Source: Bacteroidales bacterium
Lineage (GTDB): Bacteria; Bacteroidota; Bacteroidia; Bacteroidales; UBA6680
Direction: 5' to 3'
Length of the DNA stretch: 64,000 nucleotides
Assembly (NCBI GenBank): GCA_025210735.1
Contig: JAOARD010000073.1
Span: 1 to 64,000, forward strand
The notes beneath the pieces were generated by a model. The model saw only the letters and a list, made by a program, of their open reading frames with translations, was not told the DNA's origin and searched no databases. Both the position numbers and the translations under genes were made by a program. Below are positions 16,815 to 24,623 of this stretch, piece after piece; the stretch's first letter is position 1, and the number at the start of each line of letters is the position of its first letter.

Positions 16815-17352
16815 ATTCAAATGTTTTTATCTGTTCTAATATAAAATCAACTCTGTTGTTGACTGATGTTTTTGGCAGGATTATAATATCAAATCCTAAT
16901 TCAGTATATGTGTCGTATAGTGTTTTTCCTATCTGCTGCGCGTATTCCGGTTTCTCCGGACGTTGTGGGTCGTTAATATAGATATTGTCCCAAAACGGTG
17001 TATAGAATACAATTGTACGGTTATCTCTGTGGTAGTTTACAAGGTTATTGAGTTCTGTAATCATCTCTACCGATCTGAACCGGAGATATGCCATAAGGTC
17101 GGGTGCTGCTCTGTCAAAGAATACCAGTTTACCTCTGTTTCCGGCATACTGTATCTCCATTTTAGCTATTACCTGACGTGCATATTCGTTAATATCATCC
17201 CACGGAAATGCTCTGCCGCCAATCTGTTGCTGATTTGATATTACCTCACGTGATATCTCATTATTACAAACATAACCCAGTTGCTTAAGTCGGTTTATAA
17301 TAGATGTTTTACCTGTTCCCGGCGCACCTGTTATTATAATGTTTGTAACCAT
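16741..17352 (-). CDS. P-loop NTPase, AAA_28 / NadR-kinase type
   Basis: The 203-residue protein opens with a Walker A motif, GAPGTGKT, at 9-16. EISREVI near 34-40, a FFDRAAPDLMAYLRF segment at about 79-93 and a later helical part follow, which is the layout of AAA_28 nucleoside-kinase-like ATPases such as the NadR kinase domain. The exact substrate is unknown. It sits first in the cobU-containing unit, and small ATPases of this sort recur beside cobalamin genes, so a part in corrinoid or nucleotide handling is plausible. The last 25 codons run over the start of cobU, an unusually long overlap. The core fold ends before that part, so a sequencing or evolutionary extension is possible. Confidence 0.75.
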   Translation of the reverse strand: MVTNIIITGAPGTGKTSIINRLKQLGYVCNNEISREVISNQQQIGGRAFPWDDINEYARQVIAKMEIQYAGNRGKLVFFDRAAPDLMAYLRFRSVEMITELNNLVNYHRDNRTIVFYTPFWDNIYINDPQRPEKPEYAQQIGKTLYDTYTELGFDIIILPKTSVNNRVDFILEQIKTFEYGTDTPYNRRTAIRKELLCPEYGA

Positions 17353-17406
17353 ATGTATTCTTCTGTTTTTAGTATAGTTTGTACCTCAATATCTATAGTA
17401 CAAATA

Positions 17407-17469
17407 TAAAAAAACTGAACAGGGAATGTTCAGTAAAAACATGTCCGGAGGTGTCGACTTCTCCGGACA
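17407..17469 (-). terminator. Double-hairpin terminator after btuG
   Basis: Two stems follow the btuG stop. The first pairs TGTCCGGAG (17442-17450) with CTCCGGACA (17461-17469). The second pairs CTGAACA (17415-17421) with TGTTCAG (17427-17433) and runs into seven T on the minus strand. This separates the btuB-btuG unit from the NTPase-cobU unit. Confidence 0.85.
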
Positions 17470-17483
17470 AGTTATGGCAGTAA

Positions 17484-18566
17484 TTATTTACGCTTTTCTG
17501 ATGCAATATTATTTGCGAAAAATCCCAGGTCATACTCTTTTATAAGAGTTCCATTAGGGTTATAGCGTAACATTTTGGCAGCTCCACCATTTGAGTTGGT
17601 AAAGCCTATAATATTTCCGTTTTCAGGGTTAACATTAAACCCGTAAAAATCTTTATTTATAAGTGCCGATGTACTGATAGATGTAGATGTTACTCCCATC
17701 TCAAATACTCCTGTAAAACCAAATCCTCCACCTATAAGGAACTTTGTTCCATCGTTTGAAAGATGAAGGTTTGCAGGGTGCTTATCATCGTATAGCTTTA
17801 TTTTAGCTGCTACTGTATTTGATGATGCATCAATCATAACAAGATAACTCGGCTCATTTCCTATTGGATTCCAGCTTGAATCGTAAAGTGTTTTTCCTTT
17901 ACAAAGAACTGCAATCTTATCGTTTGTTTTTACAAGTGCAATTGGAGCAAAACACTCAGTATCTACAGTTTTTACAACTGTAAATGTTTTTGTATCGATA
18001 ACAGAAACTGTTTTGCTATCAGCATATCCGCCACTGTTTGCTACATATACAAAATCGCCAGATTTAACCATTCGCTCAGCACCGGCACCAACCTGTATTG
18101 TTTTTGTAACAGTATTACTTGTAAGGCTTACAACATGTACCTCTCCGTTGTTTCCCCATGCTGAAACAAGTACAGTATTGTCGTCAAGCTTAAGTGTATA
18201 TCGTGGTTGTTTAATGCTCTCAATCTGATAAATCTGCTTCATATCTGTTGAGTTAGCAATAACAACTTTGTTTGACCCGTTAACGCAGATAACTGCTTTA
18301 TCGTTAACAATAGTCATAGATTGTACAACATCGCCAAGTGGAGTTCCTCCATTAGCGTTTTTAAATACCTCGTTAACAACCTTATCCTTCTCTTTGTCAT
18401 AAAAACTTATAGAACCATTTCCTTTCTGAAATTGTCCTTCGTTTGTTATATAAAAGCCTTTAAGTTTTACTTTATTATCATCATTATCGTCGTCTTTTTT
18501 ACAACCCGACAAAACAAAAGACATTGCCAGTGCAATAGTCAGTAATCTCAAAATCCCCTTTTTCAT
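17484..18566 (-). CDS. btuG: BtuG-like surface cobalamin-binding beta-propeller lipoprotein
   Basis: This 360-residue protein has a lipoprotein signal with lipobox LSGC (Cys22), followed by KKDDDNDDN. An acidic/lysine run of this kind directly after the lipid cysteine is the usual surface-export signal in Bacteroidota. The rest is a set of about seven YncE/DUF5074-type blades: repeated strands such as KVVIANSTDM, TVLVSAWGNNGEV, FVYVANSGGY and KTVSVIDTKTF. In Bacteroides the BtuG lipoprotein of this fold lies on the BtuB transporter and catches vitamin B12 with extremely high affinity. Here it is in the same riboswitch-led unit, directly after btuB and a microprotein gene. The call rests on fold and context. 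Confidence 0.87.
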   Translation of the reverse strand: MKKGILRLLTIALAMSFVLSGCKKDDDNDDNKVKLKGFYITNEGQFQKGNGSISFYDKEKDKVVNEVFKNANGGTPLGDVVQSMTIVNDKAVICVNGSNKVVIANSTDMKQIYQIESIKQPRYTLKLDDNTVLVSAWGNNGEVHVVSLTSNTVTKTIQVGAGAERMVKSGDFVYVANSGGYADSKTVSVIDTKTFTVVKTVDTECFAPIALVKTNDKIAVLCKGKTLYDSSWNPIGNEPSYLVMIDASSNTVAAKIKLYDDKHPANLHLSNDGTKFLIGGGFGFTGVFEMGVTSTSISTSALINKDFYGFNVNPENGNIIGFTNSNGGAAKMLRYNPNGTLIKEYDLGFFANNIASEKRK

Positions 18567-18570
18567 CTGT

Positions 18571-18657
18571 TTATTCTTTCTTTTTAATGGTCAGATGGAA
18601 CTCCGCATAATAATCATTCTCGTGTGTGTGAAAATTCTTTCTCATGCTTCGTTTCAT
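18571..18657 (-). CDS. Conserved microprotein between btuB and btuG
   Basis: This 28-codon frame opens MKRSMRKN, contains THENDYYAEFHLT and ends in a lysine-rich tail. It starts 25 bases after btuB stops and ends 4 bases before the btuG ATG. The paralogue before cobS shares MKR, N-F, the THENDY block, EFH and a final T, with in-frame length difference. Both copies are preceded by an ACAGATG start context. The repeated position just before the start of a B12 gene suggests coupled translation and a cobalamin-linked job. Whether the peptide or only its translation matters cannot be told. I know no described family with this sequence. Confidence 0.62.
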   Translation of the reverse strand: MKRSMRKNFHTHENDYYAEFHLTIKKKE

Positions 18658-18682
18658 CTGTTTACAAGTGTTATGTATCTAT

Positions 18683-20614
18683 TTAAAATTCAAATCCTAA
18701 TCCAAATCTGTAGTTAACCGGAAATTGTGCATAGTATTCACGTATCTCGTAATCGGTATTCCATACATTGTTTACCGATGCAGTTATATTTACATTCCCG
18801 CCTAATAATTTAACTTTTGCTCCGGCCTTTATATTGCCAAGACTGTATGCATCTAGTGTATTTTTATTATCTATAAATGTATATCGTTCGCCCACAAACC
18901 TGTGTGAGTACGACAGATAGTATCTGTTATATGCAACCTCAAGTGCAGTAACTCCTGAGTGCAACGGCGTATAGGCTGTAATATTCCCATTATGTTCACT
19001 TTCTGAATCAGATAATTCCGGTCTTGTATAGTTGTATGACATTCTTAGTGCCATATTAATAAGACCTATACTTGTCTCCAATCTTGCACCTAGTTCGGCT
19101 CCGGAGGTTTTAACCCTTTTATAGTTAACAGGAGTCCATACAGACGTAGCATTACTGCCTCCTTTTCTGGTCTCCTTCCATATTATCATATCTTCAAGAT
19201 CGCTGTAGTAGCCTGTAGCATCAATCTTTACATCTATATCGCCTACCATACGTGCAAAGCTAAGCGTGAAATCGCCACTGTAACCTCTCTCCGGTTTAAG
19301 ATCAGGATTCCCAATTGCTCCCGGACCTGCCCAGTATATATCATTAAGATCAGGCACTTTATAGTTACGGGCAAATTTAGCCTTAAGTACAAAAGCATTG
19401 GCAACTCTTGACTTTAGCTGTAACGAATATATTAGTGGTGTAAAGTCATTACGCACATACCCTTCACGAATATTTATTGCTGCTGTATGTTTTTTATTGT
19501 TTGTTGTGTATTTGTAGTTTGCTGCAATATATGTCTCGTTATAACCATCGGCATTTGGCAATTTTCCTGAGTTTATCCAGTAACCACGGGTCTCCAGTAG
19601 AAATCCAAGTACACTGTTCCTCTCAAATTCATGATATAGTTTTACCTTAAAGTCGTTTGTAAGTGTTTTGTGTGTATCATCAGTAAGGATTGATGGTTTA
19701 TTATATCGCATACGTGTATGCATAACCATATTTGCAATATCTAACTGCCATCTGTTAAGTGGCTGTTTATACTCCGCAATAAAACGTACATCGTCCTCCT
19801 CTACAAACTCCTCGTAGTTATCAGGCACTACATTTATTATCTGCTGAGCAACTTCTCTGTATGAGTTCTGAACCCACAAAAAGGTATTCAGCTTTGCTCT
19901 TTCGCCCAGTTTAAATGAGTTGTTCTGCGCAAAACCCAGCTGATTATATGCAGAGTTTTGCATTGTCATCTCCCGTTTAAGGAAATCGTACTTATTGGTA
20001 AATGTAAAGTTATTCTCCGCGCTCTGTTTATTTACAGATATGTTTGATGCAACCTTTGAATTACTATATGCAACTTTTGCTCCGAACTGATATGTATCAA
20101 AACTTCCTATGCCGGAATATACCTTGCCAAATAGTCCTTTTTCAAACTTCAGCGAGTTATTCATCTCAACAATTCCACCTATAGCTCCAGATCCGCCAAG
20201 AGCACCTTCGCCACCAAAATGGAGTTTAACCTGATCAACAAAAACAGCAGGTATTGTAAACAGGTTTGTTTCGCCACTCATTGGTGGTTGTATATTAAAT
20301 CCGTTCCATAGTATAGCTGTTCTGTCGGCAGCTGCACCTCTCATTCTGATTGTAGACAATCCGCTTGTACCATAGTTTAGTATGTTTACAAGAGCCTCCT
20401 GTTCAAGAACAGCATCTATCTTATTTGATGAATATTTATCAAGATCTACAGAGCTTATCTTCTGTATCTTCTCGCCTACCGAAAACTTATTTAGTCTAGA
20501 TGCAACTACAGATACTGTCTTCATATTTATTGTAGTATCAGTTATCTGTCCGTATACAGATTGACCATATACAGATGCTATTACCAAAAACAAATATTTT
20601 ACTAACCGATACAT
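18683..20614 (-). CDS. btuB: TonB-dependent cobalamin receptor BtuB
   Basis: This 643-residue outer-membrane receptor has a signal peptide (residues 1-22), a TonB-box-like MKTVSVVAS near 31-39, a plug domain with VLEQEALVNILNYG, IRMRGAAADRTAILWNG and GSGAIGGIVEM, and then a 22-strand barrel ending with the aromatic Phe typical of outer-membrane insertion (RFGLGFEF). The length is close to E. coli BtuB and much shorter than SusC proteins. The assignment to vitamin B12 is secured by the cobalamin riboswitch 120 bases upstream and by btuG downstream. It has no N-terminal carboxypeptidase-like extension. Confidence 0.93.
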   Translation of the reverse strand: MYRLVKYLFLVIASVYGQSVYGQITDTTINMKTVSVVASRLNKFSVGEKIQKISSVDLDKYSSNKIDAVLEQEALVNILNYGTSGLSTIRMRGAAADRTAILWNGFNIQPPMSGETNLFTIPAVFVDQVKLHFGGEGALGGSGAIGGIVEMNNSLKFEKGLFGKVYSGIGSFDTYQFGAKVAYSNSKVASNISVNKQSAENNFTFTNKYDFLKREMTMQNSAYNQLGFAQNNSFKLGERAKLNTFLWVQNSYREVAQQIINVVPDNYEEFVEEDDVRFIAEYKQPLNRWQLDIANMVMHTRMRYNKPSILTDDTHKTLTNDFKVKLYHEFERNSVLGFLLETRGYWINSGKLPNADGYNETYIAANYKYTTNNKKHTAAINIREGYVRNDFTPLIYSLQLKSRVANAFVLKAKFARNYKVPDLNDIYWAGPGAIGNPDLKPERGYSGDFTLSFARMVGDIDVKIDATGYYSDLEDMIIWKETRKGGSNATSVWTPVNYKRVKTSGAELGARLETSIGLINMALRMSYNYTRPELSDSESEHNGNITAYTPLHSGVTALEVAYNRYYLSYSHRFVGERYTFIDNKNTLDAYSLGNIKAGAKVKLLGGNVNITASVNNVWNTDYEIREYYAQFPVNYRFGLGFEF

Positions 20615-20736
20615 TAAATAAATAATTAAAATTTACACTTTTAACTACTCTTGCATCTCGGACTTTTTAAAGGAATATGTTGCAACATGTGTCTGTTATG
20701 CATTGCCTTTTCACCGAAAGCTATGAATAATTGTAA

Positions 20737-20925
20737 CAGATTTTGGCAGGTCTTCTGACTTATCTCAACTCTGGAGAGCCTTCCCATCATGTAAAATACA
20801 GACAGTGGCTATTAGATTCTCCGGTTTACTTACGAGATTTACAGCAGCGGGAACTGTTCAGGACTCTCACCTGATTCCCTTTTAAAAACATTACACTTAA
20901 TAAGTGTGTTGTTTACCTAAATCTG
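20737..20925 (-). ncRNA. Cobalamin riboswitch upstream of btuB
   Basis: Read on the minus strand, the element holds the main class I features. There is a GGGAATCAGGTGAGAGTCC-like segment, then TTCCCGCTGCTGTAA, GCCACTG, GGGAAGG and the B12 box AGTCAGAAGACCTGCC (complement of 20745-20760). The outer stem P1 pairs CAGATTT (20919-20925) with AAATCTG (20737-20743). With cobalamin bound it should lower btuB-microprotein-btuG expression. No second copy was found before the cobU unit. Confidence 0.95.
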
Positions 20926-20928
20926 AGG

Positions 20929-20936
20929 CAAATATA
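20929..20936 (-). promoter_or_regulatory. Promoter -7 element of the btuB transcript
   Basis: TATATTTG on the minus strand, a perfect TAnnTTTG, lies four bases before the riboswitch P1 stem, so transcription would begin almost exactly at the aptamer. No good -33 element was seen. The rest of the 454-base gap to the CDF gene holds only AT-rich leader sequence and the riboswitch. Confidence 0.5.
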
Positions 20937-21068
20937 ATACTTAATTATTTAATATATGAGTCTGATAAAATTATTTTGTCAACACAGACTATTAACTTCT
21001 TAAATACTATTATATAGTACATTAAACCCTGAATATATTTTACAAAAGCTACATTTAGGGTTCTTTAA

Positions 21069-21974
21069 TCAGCAATGTACTGTACAGGAGCCGTTAGCTG
21101 TCTCTATCTGAAATGTAGTATGTGGTATCTTAAATTTACTATTCATCTCATACTGTAGTAGCGATAAAAAATCGTCGTCGGGCATTCTCTCTACAACAAC
21201 ATGTGCAGTAAGTGCAACCTGTGTTGTACTCATAGCCCATATATGAAAGTCATGAATATCAACTACATTATCTTTTGACAGTATATACTCCCTTACTTTA
21301 TTCACATCAATATTTCTTGGTACAGCATCAAGTGCCAGATTAACGGAATCTACAAACAGTCGACATGTACCCCACATTATTACGGCAATAATTATAAAAC
21401 TCATAACCGGATCAACCCAATACCATCCGGTATTAATAATAATAATTCCGGCAATTACCACTCCTAACGATACAGCTGCATCTGCTGCCATATGCAGGAA
21501 TGCTCCTTTTATATTCAAATCCTCTTTCTGACCCTTTATAAACATTATTGCGGTAATGGTATTTATAACAACTCCTATTAATGCCACAATAATTATCTGG
21601 TTTCCTGCAACAGGATCGGGATTAGCAAACTTTCCGGCGGCATCCCAACCAATAGCTCCTACAGCACCAAACAGAAGCATTGCATTAAGTACCGATATTA
21701 ATATTGTTGTCTTCTTATATCCAAATGTATATCTGCCTCGTGGTTTCTTTTTTGCAACCCACATTGCAAACCATGCAAACACAAGCCCTAAAACATCTCC
21801 GGCATTATGCCCGGCATCTGCCAAAAGAGCCGATGAGTTTGCAAGAAGCCCGTAGAATATCTCTACACCTACAAAAATGAGGTTTAACCCTATACCAACT
21901 GCAAATGCTCTGTTGTAGTTTGATGTAGTATGTCCGTGACTATGATCATGTGAATGACTATGATGATTTCCCAT
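21069..21974 (-). CDS. Cation diffusion facilitator, ZitB/CzcD type
   Basis: The protein has 301 residues, with a histidine-rich N-terminus (HHSHSHDHSHGH) and six membrane helices between about 22 and 200. Both metal-site motifs are present: SALLADAGHNAGD in helix 2 and HMAADAAVSL in helix 5 (the H/D pattern expected for zinc). A cytoplasmic ferredoxin-like domain with DIHDFHIWAMST follows and ends NGSCTVHC. It exports zinc or a similar divalent metal with proton exchange at the inner membrane. Transcribed alone and divergent from the lipoprotein-LytS operon. Metal specificity is inferred from the H/D motif and His-rich leader. Confidence 0.9.
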   Translation of the reverse strand: MGNHHSHSHDHSHGHTTSNYNRAFAVGIGLNLIFVGVEIFYGLLANSSALLADAGHNAGDVLGLVFAWFAMWVAKKKPRGRYTFGYKKTTILISVLNAMLLFGAVGAIGWDAAGKFANPDPVAGNQIIIVALIGVVINTITAIMFIKGQKEDLNIKGAFLHMAADAAVSLGVVIAGIIIINTGWYWVDPVMSFIIIAVIMWGTCRLFVDSVNLALDAVPRNIDVNKVREYILSKDNVVDIHDFHIWAMSTTQVALTAHVVVERMPDDDFLSLLQYEMNSKFKIPHTTFQIETANGSCTVHC

Positions 21975-22112
21975 ATTATGATAAGATTTAATTTGTTAAC
22001 GTATCTGCTTTAAAATAGTTTATTTGATACCACAAATGTATTTAACCTTTGATGCAACCAGATTGCATTGTTTGCTTTTCAGCTACCTGTAAAAAGAGTA
22101 TATTTACTTAGA

Positions 22113-22146
22113 AACTGCTCTGCACTTTCCTGTTCAACGAGCAGTT
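22113..22146. promoter_or_regulatory. Inverted repeat in the divergent region
   Basis: AACTGCTC (22113-22120) and GAGCAGTT (22139-22146) form a perfect 8-bp inverted repeat with an 18-base loop, in the 248-base gap between the divergent CDF and lipoprotein genes. It could be a binding site or leader hairpin. Function is unknown. Confidence 0.3.
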
Positions 22147-22222
22147 ATTATGGTTTATCGAAAAAGTTTCTGGTTGCGTGATTTATTAACGAAACTTGCA
22201 GTGAACCAAAAAACAGTAAGTT

Positions 22223-22861
22223 ATGAGACATTTAAAAATTATTCTGATTCTAGCAGTAGTAATACTATCGGTTACAGCTTGTAATATAAACTCGTTATAT
22301 CCTCTGTTTTCAGAAGATGAGCCAACAGTTAAAGTTGATGGTTTACTAGGAGAGTATAGCGACGATGAGGTCAGCTTTAAATTTACTCTGGTTGACACAT
22401 TAAGTATTAAAACTTCTAAGAATAAAATGTTTCCGGATTACAGATCTAAAGAAGAATCGGCCTTTTACGCCATTGATATAGAACACAAAGGCGAAGAGGT
22501 GATATATTCCGGCAGGGTAGGTAAAATTAATGATGATTACTATATAAATCTTTTACCTAAAAAGTATGAGATTAAGAATGGTTTTCTGAACATAAACCTT
22601 ACTCCTATGAATACCTTTGCTAAGCTTGATGTATATAAGGATAGTATAAGATTATCGTTCATAGACTTTGAGTGGTTTGGCAAAGCTATTGAGAAATCGA
22701 AGGTACGACTAAAGTATCGGGAGATAAATGATGTAGTTTTACTTCTGTCTGAAACAAAAGATCTGAAACGTTTTGTTGCTAAATATGGCGATGAGGCATT
22801 TACTGAGGATATGGTACTATACAGAAAGAAGAGAGATAATAATGAAAAGCAAAACAATTAA
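22223..22861 (+). CDS. Lipoprotein, unknown, in a LytS/LytTR operon
   Basis: This 212-residue protein has a lipoprotein signal with lipobox VTAC (Cys20). The mature part alternates charged turns and beta strands, with a conserved-looking opening (SLYPLFSEDEPTVKVDGLLGEY) and a central KMFPDYRSKEESAFYAIDIE stretch. No catalytic motif is seen. Lipoproteins with this opening occur in Bacteroidota next to LytTR systems, but I do not know a function. Its stop lies 20 bases inside the following histidine kinase gene, so translation is coupled; it may sense or report envelope state to that kinase. Confidence 0.7.
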   Translation: MRHLKIILILAVVILSVTACNINSLYPLFSEDEPTVKVDGLLGEYSDDEVSFKFTLVDTLSIKTSKNKMFPDYRSKEESAFYAIDIEHKGEEVIYSGRVGKINDDYYINLLPKKYEIKNGFLNINLTPMNTFAKLDVYKDSIRLSFIDFEWFGKAIEKSKVRLKYREINDVVLLLSETKDLKRFVAKYGDEAFTEDMVLYRKKRDNNEKQNN

Positions 22862-23891
22862 TATAGTATTACGTGTATTGCAGCACCTCGCATTTTGGGG
22901 TGTTGCATTTGTTGCTCTGGTAAATATATTTACAATCGGGTTTGATATAAAGAAGATTGATTATATATATACTGCTCTGTTTATTGGCACAATAGTATGG
23001 GGTATATATATAAACCTGTTTATTCTTATTCCGAAACTACTGAGAGGGTGGTTAATTCTGTTATATATTGTTTTAATATCGGGTACAGTAGCTTTAACAG
23101 CCTATGCCAATGAGATGTTCTTTATGCACTTGTCAGATTATCTTTTGCCGGGATACTATTTTATCTCATACTATGAATTCTCGTCAATAGTACTGTTTTC
23201 GGCGTCGTTATTTGCAATTACAACACTGCTTAAGTTATCAAAATCGTGGTTTGCAACGCTTGAGAGAGACAAACAGATAGCACAGATTAATGCAGAGAAA
23301 CGTGCCGTTGAGTTATCATCTTTAAAGGAGCAGATACATCCTCACTTTCTGTTTAACACACTAAACGGAATATACTCTCAGGCACTTGATAACTCAAAAG
23401 AGACACCAAACTCGGTTCTGTTACTCTCTGAGATGCTGCGTTACATGATTTATGAGGCTAATGAGGATTTTATCACATTAAAAAAGGAGATTGATTATGT
23501 TAAACGATTTGTTTCTCTATTAAAACAGAAGACAGATTATCCTGAAAGGGTTACAATAAATGTAGATGGTTATTCTGATGATATAAAGATTGCTCCACTA
23601 CTGTTCTCGCCATTAATAGACAATGCTTATAAACACGGTTTAATGCGCGATATCAGACACTCATATGTTAATATTGATATATTAATAGCCGATAATGAAG
23701 TTGTTACATTTACTATAGAAAACAATCTGAGTAACAATACAGATAAAAAACAGAATAGTTTTGGAGGTATTGGTCTGAATAATCTTACACAACGATTAAA
23801 GTTTATTTACCCGAACCGACATACCTTTAATATAGATAGCAGTAACAACTCTTTTAAGGTTGAGATGACTATTAATACAAACGCAGATTAG
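22842..23891 (+). CDS. LytS-type sensor histidine kinase
   Basis: This 349-residue kinase of the His_kinase (PF06580) group has four membrane helices at about 10-30, 43-65, 70-90 and 108-130, a short coiled coil, then the phosphoacceptor region EQIHPHFLFNTLN (His166). The N box is in LIDNAYKHGL and there is a glycine loop in GIGLNNL. It has no sizeable extracytoplasmic domain, so the signal is probably sensed within the membrane. The ATG at 22842 is preferred; upstream TTG-started extensions lie inside the lipoprotein gene. Two bases separate it from the response-regulator gene. The signal and target are unknown. Confidence 0.92.
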   Translation: MKSKTINIVLRVLQHLAFWGVAFVALVNIFTIGFDIKKIDYIYTALFIGTIVWGIYINLFILIPKLLRGWLILLYIVLISGTVALTAYANEMFFMHLSDYLLPGYYFISYYEFSSIVLFSASLFAITTLLKLSKSWFATLERDKQIAQINAEKRAVELSSLKEQIHPHFLFNTLNGIYSQALDNSKETPNSVLLLSEMLRYMIYEANEDFITLKKEIDYVKRFVSLLKQKTDYPERVTINVDGYSDDIKIAPLLFSPLIDNAYKHGLMRDIRHSYVNIDILIADNEVVTFTIENNLSNNTDKKQNSFGGIGLNNLTQRLKFIYPNRHTFNIDSSNNSFKVEMTINTNAD

Positions 23892-23893
23892 AT

Positions 23894-24565
23894 ATGATTA
23901 GATACATTGTTGTTGATGACGAACCTCTTGCCAGAGGTGTGGTAAAAAGATTTGCTGCTGAGATACCTGAACTTACCATGCTCAGTGAGTTTAATAATGC
24001 AACCGAGGCTATTGAGTATATAGATAACAACTGTGTTGATCTGATATTTCTGGATATCAATATGCCTGAGGTATCCGGTATAAATATGTTAAAGTCGTTA
24101 CCTAATCCGCCAAAGGTTATATTTACCACAGCATATCCTGAGTTTGCAGTTGATGGCTTTGAACTTAATGCTGTTGATTATCTTGTAAAACCATTCTCAT
24201 TTGAGCGATTCAGCAAAGCTATCAGCAAGGTTCCAGAAACATGCGATAACAGTACCGAACAGGATAACTACATCTTTATAAAGGTTGACAAGAAACTTAT
24301 TAAAGTTGACAAGGATAGTATATGCCATATTCAGGCTGTTGGCGACTATATAAAGATATTTACACCTGACAGTGCTTACATCACCTACTCCACACTAAAA
24401 TCGTTTAAAGAGAGGCTTAATTCTGGTTTTATCCAGGTTCATAAATCATATCTGGTAGCAATAAAACACATTGATTATATTGAAGGAAACAGACTATTTG
24501 TTAACAACACTGAGATACCAATAGGGCAGTCGTTTAAAAAGGATGTTATTGGTCTGTTTGAGTAA
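23894..24565 (+). CDS. LytTR family response regulator
   Basis: This 223-residue two-domain regulator has a receiver domain (1-120) with acidic pocket VVDDEP, phosphoacceptor Asp54 in IFLDINMPE and Lys near LVKPF. A LytTR DNA-binding domain (about 125-220) follows, with FIKVDKKLIKV and FIQVHKSYLVA. It is the cognate partner of the upstream kinase, two bases away. LytTR regulators bind short direct repeats; none was identified with certainty near this operon. Confidence 0.93.
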   Translation: MIRYIVVDDEPLARGVVKRFAAEIPELTMLSEFNNATEAIEYIDNNCVDLIFLDINMPEVSGINMLKSLPNPPKVIFTTAYPEFAVDGFELNAVDYLVKPFSFERFSKAISKVPETCDNSTEQDNYIFIKVDKKLIKVDKDSICHIQAVGDYIKIFTPDSAYITYSTLKSFKERLNSGFIQVHKSYLVAIKHIDYIEGNRLFVNNTEIPIGQSFKKDVIGLFE

Positions 24566-24613
24566 CTGTATAGCAGAGGTTGCGAGTCATATTCACCACA
24601 CTCTGCTACACAG
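24566..24613. terminator. Bidirectional terminator hairpin
   Basis: CTGTATAGCAGAG (24566-24578) pairs with CTCTGCTACACAG (24601-24613), 12 of 13 positions. It lies between convergent stops of the response regulator and the LTA-synthase-like gene. No long T run follows, so efficiency is uncertain. Confidence 0.5.
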
Positions 24614-24623
24614 TTTATTATAT

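Noticed and set aside
20641-20703. 20-codon His-containing frame between the riboswitch and btuB
   Set aside because: It shares nothing with the two THENDY microproteins and lies in the riboswitch expression platform; probably chance.
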